The notes under the pieces: model-generated
Told to the model about the DNA's origin: nothing
Seen by the model: the letters and a program-made list of their open reading frames with translations, nothing else
The model's database searches: none
Position numbers and translations under genes: made by a program
Shown here: positions 35,357 to 47,222 of the stretch, piece after piece
Position numbering within the stretch: the first letter of the stretch is position 1
Layout: each line of letters opens with the position of its first letter
Assembly (NCBI GenBank): GCA_019671005.1
Contig: CM033747.1
Coordinates: forward strand, 24,021,188-24,085,187
Direction: 5' to 3'
Source: Hibiscus mutabilis
Taxonomy: Eukaryota > Streptophyta > Magnoliopsida > Malvales > Malvaceae
Length of the DNA: 64,000 bases

Positions 35357-36427
35357 TCAAATTCCTTGCTTTAAAAAGATTTTTAGATGATTTATTTCTT
35401 CTTCATCATCACCTGTCAAAACTATATCATCCACATACACTATTAAGATAACCCTTTTATTATTAGAAGTTACCTTGGAAAGCAATGTATGATCTGCTAG
35501 GGACTGCTGATATCCATCCTCAAGAACAACTTTTGTGAATCTGTCAAACCATGATATAGGAGATTGTTTCAGTCCATAGAGTGATTTCTCTAGTCGGCAA
35601 GCTTTCCCCTCATAGTTTACAAATTCTAGGCCTGGTGGAATGTTCATGTACACTTCCTCGTCTAACTTTCCATTAAGAAAGGCATTCTTAATGTCTAGTT
35701 GATGTAGTTTCCAGTCACTGTTCACGGCCAAGCTCATTAATACTCTGACAGTGTTTAATTTTGCTACTGGGGAAAAAGTGTCCTTGTAGTTAACTCCATA
35801 GGTCTGTGTGAAGCCTTTGACCATCAGTCTAGCTTTATACCTATGCACACTCCCATCGGCATTATATTTAATGGCAAAGACCCACTTGCAGCCTACTGGT
35901 TTCTTTCCTTGTGGAAGATCAACAACAAACCAAGTTTCATTCTTTTCCAGTGCTTCAACCTCTTCTCCAACAGCTCTCTTCCACTTAGGATTTTGTAATG
36001 CCTCCTCAATAGTTGCAGGTCTCTTCTCTTCATCTAAACAAGTTGTAAAAGCCTTAAAAGATGGCATTAGACTACTATAATCAGCATACCTTTGAATATG
36101 GTATTTCGTACACTCTCTAACCCCTTTTCTTTTAGCAATAGGCCGATACTCATATTCAAGCAAGTGGGAAGGAATCTCAGTTACCTCATTACCTCTTGTT
36201 TCCTCACTGGCAGCTGGACTCAAGTGCAATTCTCGGCAAGTTTTAGATTGCAAAATAGTCTTTGGGATAGACTTGTTTCTTATGGTAAAGACTTGTATTT
36301 CTTTAGGAGGATTAGAAGTAGGATTAGGTGAGGTGTGAGGATGTGTAGGAGTAGCATGTGGTGATGAAACTGTTTCTGTGATGATGGGTGAAGGAGTAGG
36401 AGTTTTGGAAGAATTCTGAGGCTTCAA
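35357..36427 (-). pseudogene. copia reverse transcriptase (TACA element)
   Basis: A 356-residue open frame on the minus strand. It has a Pro/Ser-rich linker, then WKRAVGEEVEALEKNETW, KPVGCKWVFAIKYNADG, RYKARLMVKGFTQTYGVNY, LDIKNAFLNGKLDEEVYM, SLYGLKQSPISWF and the catalytic YVDDIVLTGDD. The core motifs look intact, making this the longest undamaged RT frame in the window. It ends prematurely after LKQGI, where a small insertion shifts the frame before the RT tail continues at 35319. Confidence 0.92.
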
Positions 36428-36539
36428 AAAATTAGGATTGTCAAAAATAAAGGCACTGAAGAAACTAAAGGATAAACCTGAATTGGTTGAGGCTGGAATA
36501 CATCACAACTCTCCCCCTGAGTTGCAGCCGTTGAGAAGT

Positions 36540-38180
36540 AAGAGACCTACTCAAAAAATGTAATATCCACAAAAGTAAAAAAAATTCGGGAAGGAGGATG
36601 AAAACATTTGTTGCCCTTCTTAAGTGAAGAATAACCAACTAAGACACACTTTAATGATCTAGGGTCAAGTTTGGTTTTAGAGGGATCTATGTTTTGGACA
36701 AAGACACGGAAGACTTTCAAGGGAAGGACAGAAGACATAGGCTTAAAATTAGGAAAACTTTCCAAGAAAACATCCCTAGGTGTCTTAAACTTTAGAATTT
36801 TACTGGGCATCCTATTGATGAGATATGTGGCAGTTAACAAGGCTTCACCCCATAAATATTTAGGAACATTATTTGTAAACATGAGAGCCCTAGTGACTTC
36901 TAACAAATGTCTATTTTTTCTTTCTAAAATCACATTTTGTTGTGGTGTATCTATACAAGATGTGATATGGACAATTCCATGTTTAGCAAAAAATCTCCTA
37001 GGGACTTAGAAAAATATTCACCCCCATTGTCAGATTTTAGGATTTGAATTTTTGTACCAAATTGGTTACTGAACATGGTGTAAAATCTCCCAAAAATAGA
37101 TGCAACTTCTTATTTGTCTCTGAGCAAATAAGTCCAAGTTGTTCTACTGTGATCATCTATGAAAGTAACGAACCACCTACTACCTGTCACATTCTTCATT
37201 TTAGAAGGACCCCAAACATCACTGTGAATCAAATAAAAAGGTTGTGAAGGATTATAAAGAGATGGTAAATAGGAAGATCTTGTTTGCTTAGCAAAAGGAC
37301 ATATATGGCATTTAAAGGAACTTGGATTTTTATTAATAAATAAATTAGGGAACAATTTTGCAAGATAATAAAAACTAGGATGACCTAATCTAAAATGCCA
37401 TAACATTGCATCATCTAGATTTCCTAAGGAAGTAAAACAAGAAATTGTTTGCGAATGGAAAGACTTGTGGTTGTTGTGAAGAACATAGAGGCCATTTTGC
37501 AAGCTAGCACTGCCAATCTTCTTCTTCGAGTTCAGTGCCTGCAAAGAGCAATTAGAATCATTAAAAATCAATGAGCACTTTAAATATTTGGAAAGGTTGC
37601 TCACGGAAAGCAAATTGTATGCAAGATTAGGTACAAATAATACTCCCTCAAGTAACAAGTCTTCGCTAATAGCAACAGAACCACTTCCTTTAACAGGAGA
37701 TAGTGAGCCATCAGCAGTCTTAATTGAACTCTCATAACTAATAGGTGTAAAACTGAAAAATAGTTCCCTATTACCAGTCATGTGATCTAAAGCCCAGAGT
37801 CAATGATCCAGTGTGAGGTAGCCTTGGTGGAAAGAAGGGCAGTAGGTAAAGAGTGGCTTGATTTACCTGCTTCTTCTACTAGGGATAGGTTTCCATCACT
37901 AGGCTTTATGAATTTGCCAAATAGCCTGTGAAGTTCCTTCATTTTTTGTTTAGAAAAACCACTCGAACCACCACTAGTTTCTGCATTAGACTTTGATTCT
38001 CTAGAAGCCCTGTTGGTAGATGATCTCCAATCTGCTGGTTTGCCATGTAGCTTCCAGTATTGTTCCTTTAAGTGCCTCATATTCTTGCAGTAGTCACACA
38101 CAATTTTTCTTTTTCTGATCTTAACTGAGTTCTGAGTGACAAGAGCAGAACCTTCTGTGGCAGTAGTTTCAGGTAGCATA
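36540..38180 (-). pseudogene. copia protease and integrase (TACA element)
   Basis: On the minus strand, 38179-37787 gives the nucleocapsid (CDYCKNMRHLKEQYWKLHG, where the final knuckle Cys is Tyr) and the protease active site WIIDSG followed by a stop. The protease continues at 37781 (HMTGNRELF, IKTADGSLSPVKGSG). Integrase shows the zinc residues HFRLGHPSFYYL with CHICPFAKQ, core HSDVWGP and FIDDHSRTTW, then SDNGGEYF near 37035 and the catalytic Glu in ILERKNRHLLEVTRAL (36933 on). Stops between about 36960 and 37110 break the core. Confidence 0.88.
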
Positions 38181-38859
38181 AAAGACCTTCTACTTTATTC
38201 CCTGCGTATGTCAGCAAAAACTTCTCGAAGTGATGGAAGAGGTTTGCCGCCCAGGATTCTGGATTTTTTACATCCCACTCTCTGTTGAGGCCATTAAGGA
38301 ACTGGAAAATCCTTTTTTGTGCTGTAATTTTTTTGTAGAGAGCAGCATCATTAAGTGTCTCTCATTCACGACTCTCAAATAGATCTATTTGCTGCCACAA
38401 ACTGGTCAAAGTGTTGTAAAACACTTTGAAGGACATCCCATATTGTTTTAGGTTGTCAGCTTTGCTCTCAATGCCAAATAATTCTGAGACATTGTCACTG
38501 TTAGAATAAGTCTCCCGCACAGCATTCCAGATTTCACATGATGTGTTGTAAAGAAGAAAATTAGTCCCAACTTCAGGGGACATGGTATTGATGAGCCAAG
38601 ACATCGCTTTTCCATTCTCTCGAGCCCATCTTTCAAAGTTTGGATCTGCAGCAGAGGGTTGTGGAATGGTCCCTGTGATGTAGCCGAGTTTTCCTCTCCC
38701 AACAAGAAAAAGCTTAATATATTGTGACCACTGAAGATAGTTTTGGCCAACTAGTCGATGGCATGTCACAGAGGCACTAGAAACGTCTGAAAAACCCTCC
38801 ACGCCTGTAGAAGTTTTTGCTGTAGATTGTTGCTCACTGGTTGTCGAAGAATGATCCAT
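38181..38859 (-). pseudogene. copia gag (TACA element)
   Basis: It starts at the ATG at 38859 (MDHSSTTSEQQSTAKTS), about 40 bases from the primer site. The 165-residue frame has LVGQNYLQWSQYIKLFLVGRGKLGYITG, WARENGKAMSWLINTMSPE and LTSLWQQIDLFESRE, the usual copia gag start. A stop at about 38362 interrupts it. The sequence continues as DAALYKKITAQKRIFQFLNGLNREWD to about 38280. This protein forms the capsid. Confidence 0.9.
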
Positions 38860-38887
38860 TTGAATTTGTTGAATTAGGATCGATTAG

Positions 38888-38897
38888 ACCGATACCA
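38888..38897 (-). other. Primer binding site (TACA copia)
   Basis: The minus strand reads TGGTATCGGT right after the LTR end CTCTACA. It agrees with the initiator-Met primer site for the first seven bases (TGGTATC) and then diverges, so pairing would be short. Confidence 0.75.
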
Positions 38898-39122
38898 TGT
38901 AGAGAAACAGAAAACTCTCTTTTCTGTATTTTTATTATGTTAAAGTTACAATATTTAGAGCCTTATATAGAATTAGGAATATGACTTTAAGTACAATTAG
39001 GAGTCCTACTTACATTAGACTAATCCTACTTGCATTAGATTTACATCTCTTCTAGGTAGTAGACTTTAACTAAAACTACTAATAATAATTAAATGTAAAT
39101 ACTTACACGGAATTAACTTATA
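38898..39122 (-). repeat. copia 5' LTR (225 bp)
   Basis: Partner of 34258-34482. The minus-strand TATA box CTATATAAGG at 38970-38961 would drive element transcription. Confidence 0.95.
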
Positions 39123-40070
39123 GATTATTTGTTGAGCCAGATAGATAGGAGCAACATCACTTGTCCCGTCCATATTCTTGATTTTGTTCTTAAAAGTAGA
39201 AATATGATCCTTTAGAGAAGATAGATCATCAAGCTCAAACACTCCTGGTGTAGCTTTGCATAATGCAACCCTTGAGATAGGATATTGCGAATCATATTGA
39301 GAAAATTGCTCCAATACACCAACAATAGCATTGTAGGTGCAATCAAGTATTGGACCATTAGACCACTCATTAACATGATGTCTTGTGGCTGCATTCAACC
39401 AGTTATAAAAATTTTCAATATGAGTTTCTTGTTGAATACCATGGTTGGGACATCGATGCAACAAAGGTTTATATCTTTCCCACGTATTTTGAGAGTCTCA
39501 TCATCTAACTGATAGTATGATGTAATGTTATTCCTCAGGTGTGAATTCATTATCGGTGGATTAAAGCGCAAAACAAATTATGTTGCAAGATTATTCCATG
39601 ATGCAATAGAGCTGATAGGTAATCCTCTGAACCAAGTGCGAGCTCTACCCTGCAAAGAATATGGCAACAATTGCATCCGTAAGGCATCATCAGGAACGCC
39701 ATACTGGCTAAATGAAGTATAAATTAAAAGAAATGGTTAAAGATACTCTCGAGCATCTTCATGTGGTAACCCAATATACTACCCATTGGAGTTGAGCTTT
39801 TGGAACATAACGGTTTCAACTCAAAGGTCCAAGCCTGAATAGGAGGTATAACAATTTTTGGTTGCAAGTCTTCCAATTAGGGAACAAAAACCTCGCGGAT
39901 TGTTCTGTTCTAGGTTGGTGGGTGTAGTGGTGGATTTTCAGGGGCTTGAGGAATTCCCTCGTTTTGATTGTTTGTCTAGCCATCCCACTATTTTCATGAA
40001 TCATTCTTCTAAAAGTTCTCTCAAATTCTGGATTTGGTATGAAGAATGGTGTAGTATCACTTCTGGTCAT
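39123..40070 (-). pseudogene. Athila gag, N-terminal part (element 6)
   Basis: The minus-strand start ATG at 40070 gives MTRSDTTPFFIPNPEFERTF, followed by a Pro-rich region. A capsid domain is visible as LRMQLLPYSLQGRARTWF and NNITSYYQLDDETL. It then passes to MLHRCPNHGIQQETHIENFYNWLNAATRHHV (39464 on), DLSSLKDHISTFKNKIKNMDG and the cut at 39123. The copia element separates it from the C-terminal part. Frame changes occur near 39470 and 39815. Confidence 0.82.
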
Positions 40071-40177
40071 ACAACACTTACACAAGGTAATAAAAAGAAA
40101 AGGAAAAACAAAAATAAAACTATTAGAAACAACTACAAATTTAAATAAAGAAAATAGAATTGCAATCAGAAACATAA

Positions 40178-40190
40178 GGACACGGTGCCA
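40178..40190 (-). other. Primer binding site, tRNA-Asp-like (element 6)
   Basis: The minus strand reads TGGCACCGTGTCC, preceded by ATCAAGTTT. It resembles the Athila primer site (TGGCGCCGTTGCC), with several substitutions. The LTR stub from about 40199 to 40262 follows before the next insertion. Confidence 0.7.
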
Positions 40191-40262
40191 AAACTTGATC
40201 GTGTGAACACATCACACTATTAGTGCAAGCTACACTATCAATACATGAATAGAAACAGGGAA

Positions 40263-43200
40263 TGTAACCCCCTTGACTTGGCCTAGTCATTAGACCCGAA
40301 CCAAGAAGATCACACTAGGTTTATCGAAGCAAACCCAACCTGATTTACTCGAATTACGGTCTATTTTTTCTTTATTCTTATAGATGCATCGTTAATACCT
40401 ACAATTTGCAATCAAGCAGCGGTTCGATTTTCATTCAAAACAAACATCGATAAGGCATTCAATTGCAACCATAAGCATTTAAGGGACCAAAAGGAAAATT
40501 TGAATAATTACAGGGACTTATACAAGTTTTACGTTACCAATATTTAATTAAATATATTTCATACTAGCATGTCGATTTCCAACTCAAATAGATTACAGTT
40601 AGACATCCAATTTAACAAAATACGAAATTAAGGACTAAATCATGAAAATGCCACAATCTAGGGACTAACACATTTCTGAAAGTATCATACTGTAATTAGT
40701 TATATTATAAGCATGCTTGCAAAATCTAAGGTGAATCGGACATCATTTACTTATTCAATTGATGCGATAACATACGATGACCAAAATGCAAAAGGATCTA
40801 AATTTGGTAAAACCCATTAACTACACATACTCAAATTACATGCAAACAACCTTGACATGCTTCTAATGTTATACCATCAATAAACAAGTGAGCTCAATTA
40901 ATCACATGTCAATTATTCAACACAATTCATATTCATACAAGTAATCTAGAGGCATTCTTCCTAACAATATAATGCATTATCCAATAAGCACCAAATGGTC
41001 CAGACTTCAAACATAGGCTATAAATCAATTAAGAAATAGAAACACATGACCACTAGTACACTTAAAATACAAGCGATCCACCTAATCAATATTATTAAGT
41101 CATTTTAAAACATTAAGTCATAACCATCAAATGTTCTTGACACTAAAACATAATCAACAATATTCACATCAATTAACACCATCATCTAACATAATAATCT
41201 CCAACCAATTACTAATACATTGTACAAAAATAACATCCCAATTATTAACCCACATTGCCTTATTACAAATACTTAAAACACCACAAACATACTCTTTAAA
41301 ATGCTCGTCTTGGAATCACTCCTTGCCTCGAACCACAACCCCTGCACTCATTTAACTCACTGCATTGACGGAAGAAAAGAGAGGGTAAGCATATAATGCC
41401 TAGTGAGTGCACTTAAAAAGGATAAAACGTCAATGCATTTTCAAAATTAAAACCGATGTTCGAAACCTTTATTCAAACAAGTCAAACACACCATTTTCAA
41501 AACATTTAAATAAAACATGCTTATTCAAAATATATACCACATCGGATACACGGATTTCTCATGGTGGTCTCACCTCCACCAAATCTCACTTCGCTCGTGA
41601 ATAGGCTCACCCCTACCCCGTCGTGATAGGCTCACCTCTATCACACAACAATAGGCTCACCCCTATTGTAAAAACTGAAAAATTTCATCAGCTCGAGTAG
41701 CCTCACCTCTATACCTCAAGAGTCGCGGAGCGATCGAATTTATTTTTACAATGCACTTTAATCCTATGGCTAGCCAACTATATCTGATACTTTCTAATCA
41801 TGTCACATAGCCAATATATCAATTTCAAATTCATTTACTTACTGTTATTCCATATGCATTTATCAAACCATTTTCCATATGCAAAACACATTGCCCAAGA
41901 CAACAACACATTCTATTTAGGAACCATTACTCAATGCTCTTATTCATCCATGTACTTGATAAATCATTGCATATCATTTAAAAGATGCATAAAACAGTAA
42001 GTAAATCAATCCATGTTTTTCAACCAAAACATGTAAATCAAGTCTCATATTAACTCGATATTCAAAAGGCAAAATAGAGAAAACTTTCTTTCGAGCTTAG
42101 CTAAGCCTGTTAGGCTTAAACTGAACTCCTAAATCCATAATTCAAACCTCTTTATAGTACCAAACACGTTTGTACTCACCAACTTGCTACCGCCTCGATG
42201 CCAATACCTCGACGCCTAACCGAAATCGTCCGAACACTTACAATCTCAATTAGAAAATGCAAGGGTCAATATACATAGGACCACACCAAGATAACCACTT
42301 TATTAAAATAACCTACCGCACAAATTGCCTAAAAGAAGTACTATCCCTGTTCGTAGCCATGACACCACTTAAATCCTTCAATTCACGCATGCAGGGGACC
42401 TTTTCCTTTAATCCTCTTTTTTTTTTATTTCATTAACTCCTTCAGTCAATCAACCCTTACCAACGAAAAGGAACAGCAGCAACCATTCGAAAGGAATGGG
42501 CAGCAGCCCCATAATTGGAAATTCTTGATTTCTCAATACATAGGCAGTGCCGCAAATGCAAGCATGCCACTGCCCTGTTTCGGCCCTACTTTGGGCCGTA
42601 TACCCCTTTTAAAATCTTCACGTGCATTTCTTCAAACACTCACAAAGCATACTAATATATGGTCCAATAATTAATCAACTGTTCTACTAATCACCTCATC
42701 AAGAATCTAAATCTAAATTTAACCAAATTAAATTACAAAATCAACTTTAGATTATTATTACCCATGCACAAAACATTAAAACTCTATAGAAATTGTTAGA
42801 TTACTATAATCTAATCAAGATTTATGAGAAAATCCATTAAAACCCAATAATTCCATTAGAAATTCATTTTGATTATCCCAAAGCATGAGAAACCATAGAT
42901 TAAGAATCAAAACCATGTAGAGAATCATTAAAGAACAGTTTCGCACCTTGATTGATTAAAAACCAACTTGAAGATGAACTCCATTCTTGATTTCTAACAA
43001 GAAAAATAGTGGAGATAATGTAGAAATCAAAAATCCTTAATCCATAATTGTTTAGAAATAAATAGGGAAGAAATTGAAGTAGAAATAATTAAGGAATCAA
43101 GAAATCCCTAAGTTTTGTTTGGAAGAAAATGAGATAAACTTATAAATGTATTTCTCATCTTTTAGAAAATTATAACCGTCAACTTCTTTTTTGTTAAAAA

Positions 43201-43553
43201 CAAGAGAAAAGATATATTTAATTATTAATTTAATAATTTCAATAAAAATACTACTTTAATCCCTTTTCACAAAATTGTCATTATTAATATTTTACAATCT
43301 TTTGCAAAATAGTTAGTATTTAATTTAATATTAAATCCACCCATTTAAAATTAACCAAATTTAATTTCGTCCTTCGACAAATCCATTAAAATATTTTCAA
43401 AAAAATATTAGCCACAATAAATTTACCAAAGATCAATTTAATCAACCCAAATTATTTTCCGGAATTAATTAATTAGCTAAAGCCTAACCAAAAATTCTAA
43501 CCTGATTCCGATAAATTACCCGAATCTTCTAGCCCATTTTCCGAGGTGTTACA
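40263..43553 (-). repeat. 3' LTR of a gypsy element (family 7, 3.29 kb)
   Basis: It is bounded by TGTAACCCCC at 40263 and GGTGTTACA at 43553. The polypurine stretch to its right on the minus strand (CTTAAGAGGGAGAGAGT, 43570-43554), preceded by GAGGACGAAATTT, makes this the 3' LTR of a minus-strand gypsy element. The LTR interrupts the 5' LTR of Athila element 6. It has a five-member hairpin series at 41562-41712. Small open frames within it are not supported as genes. Confidence 0.88.
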
Positions 43554-44390
43554 ACTCTCTCCCTCTTAAGAAATTTCGTCCTCAAAATTTACGTAAAGGG
43601 AACAAAACAAATGCAAACCTTCCTTCATCCAATAACTTCCTCCATTACACTTACGTCGCATAACTTTCACAAATACAATAGTCCCGATGAGCAACACCTA
43701 GTTTCTAGAGACTTAATTAGAAACATCCCTCACCAATGGTAAAACCAACAATCCCCAACTTTCTCTTAACGGGGTCAAACAAATCTCTCCATAAAAACGT
43801 AGAAAAATCATCAATTACACATTTGAGATAAATCAAACTTATCCTACTAACTTTCCTTCAACTCTCAGCTAATGACTTAAACAAACAAACACAACTTTCT
43901 TTCCTGGAGATATTGCGTGTCCTCTAATGAGTGAACCAACTTTTGTTGCGTCCCCACCCAACTCTTGTTGTGATGCTCGTTAACTTGAACTGTCACTGCA
44001 CAAATCAGTGACAGTGGTTGCATTAAACATTTCCATGCAAAATAGCATTCAAACCCAAAAGTTAAAACAAGAAAGAAAGCTTCATAAAATAAGTTGAATT
44101 TCACAATACAAAATAACTCTCATTCTTAAGGAAAGAAAACAGTAAAACATCATTCAAGTTTTATACAACAATTAAGTGAAAATAAATGGAAACCTCTATC
44201 TCTAGCTCTCTCAAAGTATTTCCACGAATTTTCCCTTGCTTCAGCACTTGGATCCTCTCTGTCACTAAGAGATCTACCTCGTCTTCACCTCGGTTCACCA
44301 GAATGAAGCTCAAGCCGTCATGGATAAAGATTCCCAAGAAGGAGAAAAATGATCTTCCAAAAGACAACGGCTATTGGAAAATGTAAGAAT
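43554..44390 (-). mobile_element. 3' internal remnant of gypsy family 7
   Basis: After the PPT, about 800 bases of internal sequence show no RT, integrase or chromodomain by eye. A minus-strand frame 44367-44161 (MSFGRSFFSFLGIFIHDG) is open but I do not recognise it. The right boundary is unclear; an AT dinucleotide run at 44398-44412 marks the change of sequence. The rest of the element is missing. Confidence 0.5.
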
Positions 44391-44945
44391 AAAATTATAT
44401 ATATATATATATCAAGATGCCTTATTTCTTTTCAATGGGGTAAATACAAGTGTCCCTCATAGATTTGTAGCTATGAAAAATTGTACAAGAAAGTTAAACC
44501 AAATTGCCAGCTCATCGTCCTTTGACCTTATCTTTTGTATAGATTTTAATGCTCCGACAATCCTAGACGCAATTCGGTAATAATCCTATTTCAATGTGGC
44601 GACATCCGGCCTATACAATAGCTTTCGTAACTAATTGCTAGCTTATTATCCTTTGATCTTATCCTGGTAGTTGTTATTGCGGCTACAGTGACTAGACGCA
44701 ATCTAAGCAACGCTTATGCAGTGATATCACAATACATCGGTAGTCCTGGCTGCAATAATAAGATGCTTTTACAGTGACATTAGCAGTGCAGTGACAAAAC
44801 AAAAAATGACAAAATAAGGAGAATTCGAGCAAAGTACACTGTGTTGGAAAATATACAAATAATAAATTGAAAATGCAAGAATGCACGTATGATATTCCAA
44901 TGTGGAGACAAATTAATTGATAAATAAAGGGAAAATATGTGCTCT
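44391..44945. other. Unassigned segment with a degenerate direct repeat
   Basis: It contains a short AT microsatellite at its left edge. Two related stretches (about 44500-44575 and 44630-44705) share aattgc-agct, cctttgaccttatc and ctagacgcaat wording at an offset near 127. No coding frame is supported. It ends where Athila gag begins at 44946. Confidence 0.5.
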
Positions 44946-45610
44946 TTATAATACCATCAGTGCATTGACGCCATTATAGAATGTCATGATTTGTAGCCAA
45001 TCATGGAATCCAATAATCGAGCACTTGCGTAGCATATCTTTGTATTTGTCCCAACATTCGTACATGGATTCGTCATCATGCTGTGCCAATGAGATGATAT
45101 CACTTCGCTTATGATTGTGAACGTTTGGTGGATTATATCTATGCAAAAACTTAATGCACAAGTCATCTCGGGATGTAATTAACCCTGAGCAACAAGTCTT
45201 CAACCATGCCCTAGCTCGATCCTGAAAGGAGTAGGGAAATAGTTTGAGTCTCAACGCATCATTAGGAATCCCTGGTTGTCTAAAATAGTCACAAACTTTC
45301 AGGAAAGCTTGAATGTGTTCTCGAGCATCCTTTCTTGCTGATCCTCTAAATTATCCAATGGAGTTGAGCATGTTGAATATAATTGGCTTCAACTCAAAGT
45401 GAGTTATTCCTAGACCAAGCACAACGATCGATGGGTTGAGGTTGTTGATAACAAGCTCAATGTTCATTCTGATGGGCCTTTTAGGTCTGCAGGTGGTGGA
45501 TCCTCCTATCGTCCATGGCCTTCATTACGGTCTGCGTTTTCAACCACCACCACCAGTGGTATACTATTATTACGTTCGTTCTCACGATCGTTCTCTCTAT
45601 TCTCGTTCAT
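44946..45610 (-). pseudogene. Athila gag fragment (element 8)
   Basis: The minus-strand start ATG at 45610 opens MNENRENDRENERNN. A capsid domain follows in frame 45254-44946: MRLKLFPYSFQDRARAWLKT, CIKFLHRYNPPNVHNHKRSD, YECWDKYKDMLRKCSIIGFH, MTFYNGVN. It is truncated after YNGVN, where intact relatives continue. Stops lie between about 45300 and 45530. It is related to the gag of element 6 but not the same copy. Confidence 0.82.
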
Positions 45611-45790
45611 AATATTCTTTCTTTCTTAGCGTATCTCTCGCAAAGTTTTCTCGATCTTTGGATTTAATAGAATAATGGGTTCTGAGTTTGACCTTCTGGT
45701 CATACACTGGAACGTACCTGAGAAATAAAAAAATTAAATGCAAATAAAATAAAATCTTAAGCGCAATTATAACGTAATTATCACTTGTCA

Positions 45791-45809
45791 ATCCCCGACA
45801 ATGGCGTCA
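45791..45809 (-). other. Primer binding site, tRNA-Asp-like (element 8)
   Basis: The minus strand reads TGACGCCATTGTCGGGGAT, preceded by TCAAGTTTT. This is the Athila-type primer site with two G-to-A or C-to-T differences. Confidence 0.85.
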
Positions 45810-45818
45810 AAAACTTGA

Positions 45819-47222
45819 TGCTTGTTAAATAGTAATGTACTTTAGAGCAAGTATACTCGTCAAACTGAGTAATAAAGTGATAAAGTAAAGTATCAAACCA
45901 ATGAGGATTGGATCAATAACTACAAAGTTATCGAACTTAATAATGTTTGTACAAGTATTGATTAGTGTCGTTTAACAAAACTAATAACAATTAAGGTAAA
46001 GGTAGTTATGATTAAGACAAACAGATGTTGTGGCAAATAACAGATCATTATGGAAGTTGAGTTTATTGCTAAGAACATATGCTTGATTACTTATTTCAAT
46101 GCTATAGTAACTGGAAATACATGTTTGCGTAAACCATTAAGATCTTTATCTACTTGACAAGATTTTCTAATGAACTTCTAACTCTCTCAATGCTTAAAAG
46201 TTAATAACATTGAAGCTAAGATGATACATGTTTGCGTGAACCCTAACAACTCTACTATTTGTTTAAGAACTCCCTGTTAGTCGTTGAAACCCTAAACTTA
46301 TGTCTAAACCAGATTAGGACTAAGTTAATAGCTTAGCCCCACTATTCACGTTTGTTTAACCTAACTCTCTCGATATTAAACCACAGATCAATAGTTAAAA
46401 AGCCTTTGTCGATAGCTCTTGCAATAACTACGCATGAAGAACAATGAACATAATAGATAAAAGGAAACAAACTATAGCATAAAAATAAAATATTCAAAAC
46501 ATAAAATCCTAGAAAGCAATAAACTCAACTAGATTATTTAGCTCATGTCTGAGCCTAAAACATCCATAACAAAATAATAAAAGTACGACAATTTATCAAG
46601 CAAATGATAGAAAAGGGTCAAGCATGCTCTACAATCTTCCTCCGTGCTATCCAATTGTTGTTGTAGGTCTCCCAGTCCTTTTACCTCTCTCGGTGGCGTC
46701 TGTCGTATGGAGATTCCTTTAGCTTTGACTCTAGTGGTTCTCTCTGAAAGTTAAGGACTACAACTGTTGCCTAAGATTGAGCTCTACTGAATTGTTGTCC
46801 AAGTCTTCCTTATATAGACGGTGAATCTAGGGTTTCATAACCCTAAAGCGTGTATAGCCTCATTAAATAGGGTTATTGCTTTCCCACTATCTTTTAATGT
46901 TTCGTATCTAGCAGAAAGTCCACGTGGGTCAAAGGTAGATTTCTTTCTAACTCTTCTTGCTTAGTCAACTCCAACCGATAGGTCCGCCACTCTTTCGCTA
47001 CAACATTCCTCCAGCTCCAATGGTTCTTGTGCATGCACTACGAAACACTACCTTTCCTATAAAAGTACCAAAATATATATAACATTTAAGCACAAGCAGT
47101 GTAACTCCCTAACTACATGCAATATATATGCGATCTATTCCTAAATGCAACTAAATGAGCTTGAAAACATGCAAAAGACAAATAAAGAAAGTATACAATA
47201 TAGGTCATTTACAAACTCGTCA
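45819..47222 (-). repeat. 5' LTR of Athila element 8 (about 1.4 kb)
   Basis: In element orientation it starts TGACGAGTTTGTAAATGACC at 47222 and ends AACAAGCA at 45819, next to the primer site. It contains a TATA box. The start edge is supported by interruption of the LINE frame at the same base. Confidence 0.8.
46809..46821 (-). promoter_or_regulatory. TATA box of Athila LTR
   Basis: The minus strand reads GTCTATATAAGGA, a strong TATA box in the middle of the LTR, where transcription of the element RNA would begin about 30 bases downstream. Confidence 0.65.

Larger units (their letters stand above)
34258..39122 (-). mobile_element. Complete Ty1/copia element with TA..CA termini
   Basis: A 4865-bp minus-strand element bounded by two 225-bp LTRs with about 7 differences (about 97% identical by eye). 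It has the order PBS, gag, PR, integrase, RT, RNase H and PPT. In element orientation the LTRs start TATAAGTTAATTC and end CTCTACA or CTTTACA, that is TA..CA instead of TG..CA. The flanking target sites are gattg (34253-34257) and gatta (39123-39127), a 5-bp duplication with one mismatch. It lies in the gag of element 6. The lineage resembles Ale/Retrofit (inference from YVDDIVLTGDD, short LTR and gag type). Confidence 0.93.
30345..40262 (-). mobile_element. Athila-like gypsy element 6, interrupted twice and truncated
   Basis: Minus-strand element with, from right to left, an LTR stub, tRNA-Asp-like primer site, gag, protease, RT, RNase H and the start of integrase. It is broken at 30345 by element 5 (in integrase), at 34258-39122 by a complete copia element (in gag), and at 40263 by a gypsy LTR (in its own 5' LTR). 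RT and gag wording (KEHCKAITLHSGK, ELIPTRIHTGWCICIDYRRLN) is typical of the Athila lineage. Confidence 0.88.
44946..47222 (-). mobile_element. Athila-like gypsy element 8, 5' part
   Basis: Minus-strand LTR, primer site and gag of a second Athila-type element; everything 3' of mid-gag is missing, cut at about 44946. The LTR outer edge at 47222 lies inside a LINE endonuclease frame, so this element inserted into the LINE, with predicted target duplication taaat (47223-47227). Confidence 0.82.

Noticed and set aside
44161..44386. Overlapping sense and antisense frames near the gypsy family 7 remnant
   Set aside because: Neither matches a family I recognise. They lie beside an AT microsatellite in element-derived sequence, so no host gene is called.
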